DNA of 64,000 nucleotides, from NCBI GenBank assembly GCA_044226655.1, contig JBGAGO010000001.1, positions 310,001 through 374,000 on the forward strand, in the 5' to 3' direction. The translations under genes and the position numbers were made by a program. Below the pieces are notes generated by a model. It was not told where the DNA came from. It ran no database searches and saw only the letters and a program-made list of their open reading frames with translations. How positions within the stretch are numbered: the stretch's first letter is position 1; the number at the start of each line of letters is the position of its first letter. Below are positions 1-7,311 of this stretch, in pieces. This DNA is from JBEVOS01 sp044226655 (GTDB taxonomy: Bacteria > Pseudomonadota > Alphaproteobacteria > Caulobacterales > Aquidulcibacteraceae).

Positions 1-1
1 C

Positions 2-265
2 GTGCGCGCGATCGTGAGCCTGGCGGCGAGCCTCGGGCTGCGCGTGCTGGCCGAAGGCGTCGAGACCGAAGCCGACCTCGCCTATCTGCGCCAGGTCGGC
101 TGCGACGAAGCGCAGGGCTTTCTGTTCAGCGCGGCCAAGCCGGTCGAAGAACTTTTCCCCGGCGCGCAGGCTGCGGAAGCGCCGCCCGCCCCGCCCGCCG
201 ATCTCGGCGAACGGCGCGGCCGTGCGCGGCGTAAGCCTTCGAGCCAGCGCGCGCGGACGGCCTAG
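2..265 (+). CDS. EAL-domain protein, C-terminal fragment (cyclic-di-GMP phosphodiesterase type)
   Basis: Only the last 87 codons are in the window; the gene begins upstream of base 1. The stretch around VLAEGVETEADL followed by GCDEAQGFLFSAAKP matches the end of EAL domains, which hydrolyse cyclic-di-GMP. After the domain comes a Pro/Ala/Arg-rich tail of about 30 residues with no recognisable fold. The catalytic EAL motif itself lies outside the window, so activity cannot be judged. The stop codon overlaps by 4 bases the end of the convergent MFS gene. Confidence 0.85.
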   Translation: MRAIVSLAASLGLRVLAEGVETEADLAYLRQVGCDEAQGFLFSAAKPVEELFPGAQAAEAPPAPPADLGERRGRARRKPSSQRARTA

Positions 266-1656
266 CCTTCCATCTCGCGCCGGATCGTGCCGCGCGCGAG
301 CCAGAACAGAACGAACGCAACGACGCCCGCGAGCGCCGAAATGATGAGCGCCCAGCGTATGCCTTCGGCGCTGCCGAGCCCCACGCCCTCCGACAGAAAA
401 TCGCTGAGCAGGCCGACCGCGAGCGGGCCCGCGCCGAGGCCAATCAGATTGATGATGAAGAGCAGGATCGCGGAGGACGTCGCGCGCATATGCGGCGGCA
501 CGATAGATTGGCCGGTGGCGTAGACCGGCCCGTACCAGAGCGTGCCGAGCACGCCATTGATGGCGAGCGTACAGATGCCGAGGATGGCGATGTCGGTCGT
601 CACCGCGAAGATGTAGAACGGGATGGTCAGCACCGAGGCGATGCCCGGCACGCTCACATAGGCGCGCAGATCGCGCCCGCCATAACGATCGGCGATCCAG
701 CCGCCGAGATAAGCGCCGAACGCGCCGCCGATTCCGGAAACCAAGGCCAAAGCCAGCGCCAGAAATCCCAGCGCCTGCAAGTCGACCGCCCAGTCGAGGC
801 CGATGCGCGCGAAAACGCCGTTCAATGTCGCATTGGTTTGCGCGGCCATGTCCGCGATCTGCTGGCGGTGATTGCGCAGAAAGAAAGACGCCGTGAACGG
901 CGCATGGCCATAGCCGATGAACGCCTTGATCGCGGCGGCGAAGGCGATGAACCAGAATGTGCGCTTGAGCAGGAGCGCGCCAAGCGTTTGCGCGAATGTC
1001 GCGCCCTCATGGGCCTTTGCGCGCACGGCGGCGATGGCGCGTTTGGCGCGTGGCTCAACCAAGGTCAGCAGCGCGATCAGCGCCATGGCGAGGCCCGGCA
1101 AGCCGCACACGAAGAACGCTGCGCGCCAGCCATAAGCGTCCGCGATCACACCGCCGAGCGCGGTGCCGATCAGGCCGCCGATCGGCGTGCCCATCGAATA
1201 GAACGCCAGCGCGGAGGCGCGCTTTTCTCGCGGCACGTAATCGGTGATCAGTGAATGCGCGGGCGGCGTGCAGCCGGCTTCGCCGACGCCCACGCCGATG
1301 CGCGCCAGCACCAATTGCGCGAAATTCTGCGCAAGCCCGCACAGCGCCGTGAACGCGCTCCACGCCGCGAGCGCGCAGGAAATGATGAGCGGGCGATTGT
1401 GGCGCTCCGCCAGGCGCGCGATCGGCAGGCCAAGCACGGTGTAGAACACCGCGAAGGCGAATCCGCTCATCATGCCGATATGCCAATCCTTGAGCTGGAG
1501 CTCGTCCTTGATCGGCTCGGCCAGGATATTGACGACTTGGCGGTCGATGAAATTGAAGATGTAGATGACGAGCAGGAGGCCGAGCGCATAGCTCCGATAG
1601 CCGCGGCTGACCGGATTCACGGCAGGCGGCGCAACCGGCGCAGCGGCGTCGCTCAT
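262..1656 (-). CDS. MFS transporter (Spinster-like group)
   Basis: This 464-residue protein has about 12 hydrophobic segments, starting with one near residues 20-40 that contains YALGLLLVIYIFNFIDRQ. The loop motif GLPIARLAERHNR around residue 75 is the MFS signature between helices 2 and 3, and GVGEAGCTPPAHSLI is typical of Spinster-type carriers. The family moves small organic solutes across the inner membrane by proton-coupled transport; the substrate cannot be read from sequence. A longer than usual loop lies between helices 7 and 8 (about residues 265-290). It is transcribed alone, divergently from cysK, with about 170 bases of shared upstream region. Confidence 0.85.
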   Translation of the reverse strand: MSDAAAPVAPPAVNPVSRGYRSYALGLLLVIYIFNFIDRQVVNILAEPIKDELQLKDWHIGMMSGFAFAVFYTVLGLPIARLAERHNRPLIISCALAAWSAFTALCGLAQNFAQLVLARIGVGVGEAGCTPPAHSLITDYVPREKRASALAFYSMGTPIGGLIGTALGGVIADAYGWRAAFFVCGLPGLAMALIALLTLVEPRAKRAIAAVRAKAHEGATFAQTLGALLLKRTFWFIAFAAAIKAFIGYGHAPFTASFFLRNHRQQIADMAAQTNATLNGVFARIGLDWAVDLQALGFLALALALVSGIGGAFGAYLGGWIADRYGGRDLRAYVSVPGIASVLTIPFYIFAVTTDIAILGICTLAINGVLGTLWYGPVYATGQSIVPPHMRATSSAILLFIINLIGLGAGPLAVGLLSDFLSEGVGLGSAEGIRWALIISALAGVVAFVLFWLARGTIRREMEG

Positions 1657-1829
1657 GGACCTCCCCTCGGGTTCTTATCGTTAGCGTCACCCTAGAGGCC
1701 GCCCGCGCGGGGGCGCTAGTGCCAGTTTCGTGACAGGCGGTTTTTAGCGCTTCTAATTCCCCGCCGAGACCTGCGGCTTTGCGCGAATGCGGGCGGGCCG
1801 GCTAATCTTCGGCAGAACGGAGATTTCCG

Positions 1830-2798
1830 ATGGCTGACCAAGGCGCGCTGCACACCCCCGGGCGGGGCCGCATCTACGACAACATCACGCAGACCATCGG
1901 CGATACGCCCCTGGTGCGGCTGCCGAAGCTCGCCAAGGCGCATGGCGTCGATGCCGAGATCATCGGCAAGCTCGAATTCTTCAACCCGATCGCGTCCGTG
2001 AAGGACCGCATCGGCGTGGCGATGATTGAAGCGCTCGAGAAGCAGGGCAAGCTTGGCCCTGACAGCGTGATCGTGGAGCCGACCAGCGGCAATACCGGCA
2101 TCGCGCTCGCCTTTGTTGCGGCGCAGCGCGGCTATCGCCTGATCCTGGTGATGCCGGAGACGATGTCGATCGAACGGCGCAAAATGCTCGCCTTCCTCGG
2201 CGCTGAATTGGTGCTGACGCCGGGCGCGGACGGCATGAAGGGCGCGGTCGCCAAGGCCAACGAAATCGTCGCGCAGAATCCCAAAGCGGTGATGCCGCAG
2301 CAATTCGCGAACCCCGCCAATCCCGACGTGCATCGGCGCACCACGGCGGAAGAAATCTGGAACGATGCGGGCGGCAAGCTCGACTATTTCGTCTCCGGCG
2401 TCGGCACGGGCGGCACGATCACCGGCGTCGGCCAGGTGCTGAAGCCGCGCCTGCCGAATCTGAAAGTGATCGCGGTCGAACCGGAAGCTTCGCCCGTGCT
2501 CTCCGGCGGCGCGCCAGGCCCGCACAAGATTCAGGGCATCGGCGCAGGCTTCGTGCCGGACAATGTCGATCGCGAGGTGATCGATGAGGTCATCACCGTC
2601 TCGAACGACGAAGCCTTCGCCACCTCGCGCGAAGCCGCGCGCCTCGAAGGCCTGCCGGGCGGCATTTCCTCCGGCGCAGCTTTGGCGGCCGCGCTGAAAA
2701 TCGCGGCGCGGCCGGAGGCGAAGGGCAAGCGCATCATCGCCGTGATCCCCTCCTTCGCCGAACGCTATCTGTCGACGGCGCTGTTCGAAGGTCTGTGA
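1830..2798 (+). CDS. cysK: Cysteine synthase A (O-acetylserine sulfhydrylase)
   Basis: A PLP enzyme that makes cysteine from O-acetylserine and sulfide in the cytoplasm. The PLP lysine is K58 in NPIASVKDR, the substrate loop TSGNTG is at residues 85-90, and the phosphate-binding glycine run GTGGTITG is near residue 195. The length of 322 residues is normal for CysK. The ATG follows a GGAG-like sequence (cggagatttccg). The next gene encodes a MoeB/ThiF-type sulfur-carrier activating enzyme, which suggests a loose sulfur-metabolism grouping; a hairpin at 2813-2851 separates the two. Confidence 0.95.
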   Translation: MADQGALHTPGRGRIYDNITQTIGDTPLVRLPKLAKAHGVDAEIIGKLEFFNPIASVKDRIGVAMIEALEKQGKLGPDSVIVEPTSGNTGIALAFVAAQRGYRLILVMPETMSIERRKMLAFLGAELVLTPGADGMKGAVAKANEIVAQNPKAVMPQQFANPANPDVHRRTTAEEIWNDAGGKLDYFVSGVGTGGTITGVGQVLKPRLPNLKVIAVEPEASPVLSGGAPGPHKIQGIGAGFVPDNVDREVIDEVITVSNDEAFATSREAARLEGLPGGISSGAALAAALKIAARPEAKGKRIIAVIPSFAERYLSTALFEGL

Positions 2799-2812
2799 TG
2801 TCTCGCATCGCT

Positions 2813-2851
2813 GGCTTCCAGCCTTCAGGCGTCTTTTGTCGGCTGGAAGCC
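2813..2851. repeat. Inverted repeat between cysK and the MoeB-like gene, sharing a 20-mer with a second site
   Basis: The arms ggcttccagcc (2813-2823) and ggctggaagcc (2841-2851) are perfect 11-base complements around a 17-base loop. There is no clear T-run after it, so a terminator role is uncertain. The right arm plus its flank (2841-2860) is nearly identical to the reverse complement of 55582-55601 downstream of tesB, so this is also one copy of a short dispersed repeat. Confidence 0.6.
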
Positions 2852-2867
2852 GGCGGTACGATGGGCG

Positions 2868-3656
2868 ATGAGCTTCACCGCTGAAGAACGCGCGCGCTAC
2901 GCGCGCCATATCCTGCTGAAGGAGGTCGGCGGGCCGGGGCAGCAGGCGCTGAAAGCCGCGACCGTCGCGGTCGTAGGGCTCGGCGGGCTGGGCGCGCCGG
3001 CGGCGCTTTATCTGGCGGCGGCGGGCGTGGGGCGGCTGCGCCTGATCGATGACGATGCGGTCGCGCTCTCCAATCTGCAGCGCCAAATCCTCTATCGCAG
3101 CGCGGATGTCGGCGCGGCGAAAGTCGCGCGCGCGAAAGACGCGCTGCGCGCGCTCAACGCGAATGTCGAAATCGAAGCGCACAGTGAGAGGCTGACGGAC
3201 GCGAACGCGCATGCCTTGCTCAAGGACGCGACGCTCGTGCTCGACGGCACGGATTCGTTCGAGACGCGCTTCGCGGTGAACGCAGCATGCCATGCGCTCG
3301 GCGTTCCGCTCATTTCCGGCGCCGTTGGGCGATGGGACGGCCAGCTCGCGACGTTCAAATCGGGGCTCACCAAGGGCAAGCCGCGCGCCGCGCGTCTGCC
3401 CTGCTATCGCTGCTTCGTGCCGGAAGCGCCGCCGGAGAGCGAACCGTGCTCCCTGGTCGGCGTCGTTGGCGCGCTCACCGGCGTGATCGGAACCATGATG
3501 GCGCTCGAAGCGATCAAGGAAATCACCCGCGCCGGCGACAGCCTGGCGGGACGATTGCTGATCTACGACGCGCTCGCGGCCGAACCGCGCATCGTCAAAC
3601 TTCCGGCGGATCCGGCTTGTCCGGTGTGCGGCCTCGACATAGCAAGGGCGGGATAG
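2868..3656 (+). CDS. MoeB/ThiF/HesA-family adenylyltransferase (sulfur-carrier activating E1-like enzyme)
   Basis: Enzymes of this family adenylate the C-terminal Gly-Gly of a ubiquitin-like sulfur carrier (MoaD or ThiS) for molybdopterin or thiamine synthesis. The ATP-binding GLGGLGAPAALYL is near residues 37-50, the N-Q-R segment LSNLQRQILYR at about 69, and the DGTDSFETR motif at about 127. Zinc-binding pairs CYRC (about 181-184) and CPVCG (near the end) are present, and a Cys in the EPCSLVGVVGA segment sits where family members carry a thioester-forming Cys. The 262-residue length fits. MoeB, ThiF and HesA cannot be told apart without more context; no moa or thi gene is adjacent. Confidence 0.85.
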   Translation: MSFTAEERARYARHILLKEVGGPGQQALKAATVAVVGLGGLGAPAALYLAAAGVGRLRLIDDDAVALSNLQRQILYRSADVGAAKVARAKDALRALNANVEIEAHSERLTDANAHALLKDATLVLDGTDSFETRFAVNAACHALGVPLISGAVGRWDGQLATFKSGLTKGKPRAARLPCYRCFVPEAPPESEPCSLVGVVGALTGVIGTMMALEAIKEITRAGDSLAGRLLIYDALAAEPRIVKLPADPACPVCGLDIARAG

Positions 3657-3674
3657 ACGAGGCAGGGGGCGCCG

Positions 3675-4532
3675 GTGTCGCTGACCGCATTGGGGCTGCT
3701 GTTTTTGGTGGTGGCGGCAATCGCATTTGCTCGCCAAACTCCATTCTGGGCGAACGCCGCGCGTGTCGTGCTTGCTGCCATAGCCGGCGCAGCGACGGTA
3801 ACGTTTGTCACAAATCTTATCTTAGCCGGAACGCATCTTGATAACGGCGTCACGTCGCCGATCCTCATCGGCTCTGCAGCGGTGGGCGCGATCATTGGCG
3901 GACTTGCAGCGCGTCCGCTCTTGTTGTCGCGCGCAGTGGCCGCGCCGCGCGCGACAAATCCTTCGCCGATCATTTCAGCAGCCCCGGCCTCCACGCCGCG
4001 CGCCGCGCCGTCTCTCGCGACGCCGCCATCCGATGTCTTCATCTCCTACAAGCGCGAAGAGCGGGCGCGGGTAGAGGCGATGGCGCAGGCTTTGCGGGAT
4101 TTGAAACTCTCCGTCTGGTTCGATGCGGGGCTGCAATCGGGCCATGCCTTCGACGAGGAAATCAATCGCGAGGTGCGCGGCGCGAAATGCGTGCTGGTAT
4201 GCTGGTCGCCGGGCGCGGCGGCATCGCAATGGGTGCGCGCGGAGGCCGATATTGGGCGCCAGCGCGGCGTGCTCGCGGCCTGCTTTCTCGAACCATGCGA
4301 TCTCTATCCGCCGTTCAACCTCGTCCATGCGGAGGATCTGAGCGTGGGCGGGCTCGATGGCGCGAACCAAGCTTGGCTCAAGATCGTCGATCAGATCGGG
4401 CGCTACGTGAACCGGCCGGGCCTCGGCGACTTCGCGGCGCTCGGCGCGGACCGCGCGGCCATCGGCGCCTGGCTAGCCGACAATGCGCATGACCCCTTGT
4501 CCGACGTCGCGCTGGCGCGCCTCAGAACTTGA
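3675..4532 (+). CDS. Membrane-anchored TIR-domain protein
   Basis: A GTG start (3675) after a gcaggggg Shine-Dalgarno-like run gives 285 residues. Two to three hydrophobic segments (about residues 4-20, 30-52 and 62-80) are followed by a Pro/Ala linker and a TIR domain beginning at SDVFISYKREER (about 119-130). Within it WFDAGLQSGHAFDEEI carries the acidic residues (E161/E162) at the position of the catalytic Glu of NAD-cleaving TIRs. Bacterial TIR proteins are often NADases of phage-defence systems, but many are uncharacterised. It sits 18 bases after the MoeB-like gene and 33 bases before a MazEF-like pair. Function here is inferred only. Confidence 0.75.
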   Translation: MSLTALGLLFLVVAAIAFARQTPFWANAARVVLAAIAGAATVTFVTNLILAGTHLDNGVTSPILIGSAAVGAIIGGLAARPLLLSRAVAAPRATNPSPIISAAPASTPRAAPSLATPPSDVFISYKREERARVEAMAQALRDLKLSVWFDAGLQSGHAFDEEINREVRGAKCVLVCWSPGAAASQWVRAEADIGRQRGVLAACFLEPCDLYPPFNLVHAEDLSVGGLDGANQAWLKIVDQIGRYVNRPGLGDFAALGADRAAIGAWLADNAHDPLSDVALARLRT

Positions 4533-4556
4533 AATGTCGTAATTACTTAGTATATA
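4529..4556 (+). promoter_or_regulatory. Candidate promoter of the mazEF-like operon
   Basis: TTGAAA (4529-4534, overlapping the end of the TIR gene) and TATATA (4551-4556) are spaced by 16 bases, 10 bases before the antitoxin ATG. The AT-rich patch stands out in this GC-rich DNA. The palindrome gtaattac (4539-4546) lies between the two boxes and could be an antitoxin operator; this is inference. Confidence 0.45.
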
Positions 4557-4565
4557 CGTGACGCT

Positions 4566-4811
4566 ATGAAAGTTGCGATCGTGCCTATTGGCAATTCCCG
4601 CGGCGTGCGGCTGCCGAAGGCGCTGCTCGACCAGTACAAATTCACCGATGCGGCGGAGCTGACGGTGGAAGACGGCCGCATCGTCCTCTCTCCGCTCGGC
4701 GCGCCGCGCGCGGGTTGGGCGCAGGCGTTCGCCGCCGCGCCGCAGGACGCGCGAACGGACGAGGAAGAGGATTGGCTCGAAGCGCCGCTCGACGCCGCGG
4801 ACGATGACTAA
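4566..4811 (+). CDS. MazE/AbrB-type antitoxin
   Basis: An 81-residue protein beginning KVAIVPIGNSRGVRLPKAL, the swapped-hairpin AbrB/MazE DNA-binding fold, followed by an acidic C-terminal tail (DEEEDWLEAPLDAADDD) typical of the unstructured segment that wraps and neutralises a MazF toxin. It overlaps the toxin gene by 8 bases, indicating translational coupling. Antitoxins of this type usually repress their own promoter, here at 4529-4556. Confidence 0.85.
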   Translation: MKVAIVPIGNSRGVRLPKALLDQYKFTDAAELTVEDGRIVLSPLGAPRAGWAQAFAAAPQDARTDEEEDWLEAPLDAADDD

Positions 4812-5124
4812 ACGCTTCGATGTCTATGTCGTCCGGTTCGATCCCGTTCTCGGCGCGGAGATCGGCAAGACGCGTCCCGGCGTGATCGTCTCGCCGGATG
4901 AAGCGAACGACGCGCTGCGCACGGTGATCGTCGCGCCGCTTACATCGAAACGCAGACCCTGGCCCACGCGCGTTCCCATGGACGTCGCGGGAGTCGCCGG
5001 CGATGTCGCACTCGATCAAATGCGCGCGGTCGACAAGAAGCGACTCGCGCAGCGCATCGACAGATTGTCGACGCAGGAGATGCAGAACGTGCTGCAGCGG
5101 CTCGCGGAAATGTTTGCGCCGTGA
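4804..5124 (+). CDS. MazF/PemK-type endoribonuclease toxin
   Basis: A 106-residue protein with the PemK/MazF pattern: RFDVYVVRFDPVLGAEIGKTRPGVIVS at the N-terminus (the GKTRP stretch is the usual signature), TVIVAPLTS in the middle, and LDQMRAVDKKRL near residue 75. Members cleave mRNA at short motifs and stop growth when the labile antitoxin is lost. Gene order antitoxin-toxin with an 8-base overlap is canonical. Cleavage specificity cannot be read from sequence. Confidence 0.88.
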   Translation: MTKRFDVYVVRFDPVLGAEIGKTRPGVIVSPDEANDALRTVIVAPLTSKRRPWPTRVPMDVAGVAGDVALDQMRAVDKKRLAQRIDRLSTQEMQNVLQRLAEMFAP

Positions 5125-5148
5125 CGCACGCGCGTGTCGAATGTGCGC

Positions 5149-6249
5149 ATGAGCTATGATCTGGCGATTGTTGGGGGCGGGTTTGCGGGGCTGGCGGCGG
5201 CGCGGGCGGCGAGCTTGCGGGGTCTCAAGACCATCGTGCTGGAGAACAAGCCGGCGCTTGGCGTGCGCTTGCACACGACCGGCATTTTCGTGCGCGAAGC
5301 CGCCGATGCGTACGACATCCCGCACGCGCTGACGCGGCGCGTGACCAAAGTGCGGCTCTATGGGCCCAAGCGGCGGCCCGTCGATCTCGAAGGGCCCGGC
5401 TATTACTTTCTGACCACCGACACCGAAGCCGTGCTGAAATGGCTAGGTGCGGAAGCGCAGCGCGCGGGCGCGGAGATCCGCACCGCCTGCCGGTTCGACG
5501 ATGCGTATTTCGATGGCGCCTGGACGCTGAAGACCAATGGCGAGCCGATCCGCGCGCGCTTCCTGATCGGCGCGGACGGCGCGCGCAGCGATGTGGCGCA
5601 GAAGCTTGGCCTGTCGCGCAACACGCGCTTCCTGGCGGGCGTCGAGCGTGAATATCGTGACGCGGGCGGGCTCGACCCTGAGTTTCTGCACTGCTTCCTC
5701 GATAGCGCTTTGGCGCCTGGCTACATCGCCTGGGCGGCGCCGAGCCCGGTTGGCGCGCAGATCGGCCTCGCCGTCGCGCACGGGCGCAAGCCGAACATCG
5801 ATCGTTTTCTCGCCGAGGCGGAGCGCCGCTTCACGCTCGATCCGGCGCAGGCGCTGGAGCGGCGCGCGGGGCTTATCCCCTGCGGCGGCGTCGTGGCGCG
5901 CTGGGCGCGGCCGGGCGCGCTGCTGGTGGGCGATGCGGCGGGCATGGTCTCCCCGCTCACGGGCGGCGGCATCCATCCCGCGCTCGCGTTGGGCCGGCGC
6001 GCGGGGCAGGCTGTGGCCGATCATCTCGCTGCGGCAGGCCCGCCGCCGGAAGAGGCCGTGCGCCGCGACCTCCCCGATTGGCGCGCCAAGCTGGCCTTGC
6101 GCTGGACCATGGATGTCGCGCCACCGAATTGGATGATCGACGCCGCGCTCTCCACAGCGCCGATGGCCGGCCTCGCCAAGCGCATCTTCTTCCACGCGGC
6201 GGCGCGGCGCGAAAAAGCCAAGCAGGCTGCGGCGATCAAGGCGACCTGA
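5149..6249 (+). CDS. FAD-dependent oxidoreductase, geranylgeranyl-reductase-like
   Basis: The Rossmann FAD motif IVGGGFAGLAAARA is at the extreme N-terminus and a second FAD signature LVGDAAGMVSPLTGGGIHPAL is near residue 260, as in geranylgeranyl reductase and PHBH-like flavoproteins. Length is 366 residues from the ATG at 5149; an in-frame GTG at 5134 would add five residues but places the Rossmann strand further from the start. A basic/alanine-rich tail ends the protein. The substrate is unknown. It lies 24 bases after the toxin gene and may simply be the next unit. Confidence 0.8.
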   Translation: MSYDLAIVGGGFAGLAAARAASLRGLKTIVLENKPALGVRLHTTGIFVREAADAYDIPHALTRRVTKVRLYGPKRRPVDLEGPGYYFLTTDTEAVLKWLGAEAQRAGAEIRTACRFDDAYFDGAWTLKTNGEPIRARFLIGADGARSDVAQKLGLSRNTRFLAGVEREYRDAGGLDPEFLHCFLDSALAPGYIAWAAPSPVGAQIGLAVAHGRKPNIDRFLAEAERRFTLDPAQALERRAGLIPCGGVVARWARPGALLVGDAAGMVSPLTGGGIHPALALGRRAGQAVADHLAAAGPPPEEAVRRDLPDWRAKLALRWTMDVAPPNWMIDAALSTAPMAGLAKRIFFHAAARREKAKQAAAIKAT

Positions 6250-6328
6250 CGCAGGCGCCCTGACTCAGGCGCGCTGTCTTGCTCCTGTCATGCTAGGAAG
6301 CGATAGGGGGCGACGGGATTCAAAGACC

Positions 6329-7297
6329 ATGCGTAGTCTGACGCGAATTGTGCTGGCCGTTCTCGGCCTGGCGGTGGTTGCGGCCGCCATCGGCTATCTG
6401 ACTCTGCGGCGGCCCGACATTCCCTACGCGACGCTCGAACAGAAATACGCCAACCAGGCCTCGCGCTTTCTCGATCTGCCGAACGGCGTGCGCGTGCATT
6501 ATCGCGATCAAGGCAATCCAGCCGGACCGCCGATCGTGCTCGTGCACGGCTTTTCCGCCTCGCTTGAGACGTGGGAGCCGTGGGTGCAGCGGCTGGGTGC
6601 GGCCTATCGCATCATCACGCTCGATCTGCCCGGCCACGGCCTGACGCAGGCGCCGGCCAATTATCACGCCTCGATCCAAGGCTATGCCGGGATCGTCGAT
6701 CAGGTGACCAATCGCCTGCACCTCGCGCATTTCACGCTGGGCGGCAATTCGATGGGCGGCGCGGTGACGTGGGTCTACACGCTGGCGCATCCCGAAAAAG
6801 TCGACGCCATGCTGCTGATCGATTCCGCAGGCTGGCCGCACGATGGCCACGGCTCGCCTCTCGTGTTTCAGCTTTTGAACAATGCGCTCATCGGCCCGCT
6901 GCTGCGCGAATTGGATAGCCGCGCGCTGATCGCCGATGGCTTGCGCGCCGCCTTCGTGAACAAGGCGCTCGTCACAGATGCGATGGTCGACCGCTATTGG
7001 GATTTGGCGCGCGCGCCGGGCCATCGCGCGATCATCACCAATATCGAACAGAATGGCGGCGATCCGGCGCAGACCAGCTTGCTCAGCACGCCGACCCTCA
7101 TCATGCACGGCGACGGCGACGCGCTCATTCCGCCGGCCGACAGCCGCCGCTTCGCCGACACCATCGTCAACGCGACGCTCGTGGAGCTGCCCGATGTCGG
7201 CCATGCGCCGATGGAGGAAGCGCCCGATCCATCGGCCGCCGCCGTCGCGACGTTCCTCGCGCGCGTCTACGCCGCGCCCGCCACACCCTCTCCCTAA
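6329..7297 (+). CDS. Membrane-anchored alpha/beta hydrolase
   Basis: Start taken at ATG 6329, which begins directly with a basic-hydrophobic signal anchor (RSLTRIVLAVLGLAVVAAAI). The fold motifs follow: oxyanion HGFSASLE, nucleophile elbow GGNSMGGAV (Ser), acid MHGDGDALIP (Asp) and VGHAPMEEAP (His). At 322 residues it is a typical envelope-facing esterase/lipase-like hydrolase; substrate unknown. It is 14 bases upstream of phoD and probably co-transcribed. Confidence 0.82.
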   Translation: MRSLTRIVLAVLGLAVVAAAIGYLTLRRPDIPYATLEQKYANQASRFLDLPNGVRVHYRDQGNPAGPPIVLVHGFSASLETWEPWVQRLGAAYRIITLDLPGHGLTQAPANYHASIQGYAGIVDQVTNRLHLAHFTLGGNSMGGAVTWVYTLAHPEKVDAMLLIDSAGWPHDGHGSPLVFQLLNNALIGPLLRELDSRALIADGLRAAFVNKALVTDAMVDRYWDLARAPGHRAIITNIEQNGGDPAQTSLLSTPTLIMHGDGDALIPPADSRRFADTIVNATLVELPDVGHAPMEEAPDPSAAAVATFLARVYAAPATPSP

Positions 7298-7311
7298 GAA
7301 AGGCGACGCTC

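Noticed and set aside
1716..3737. A very long open frame (673 codons) on the minus strand opposite cysK and the MoeB-like gene.
   Set aside because: It is an antisense shadow of high-GC genes: the composition is Arg/Ala/His-rich, there is no domain, and the plus-strand genes are clear.
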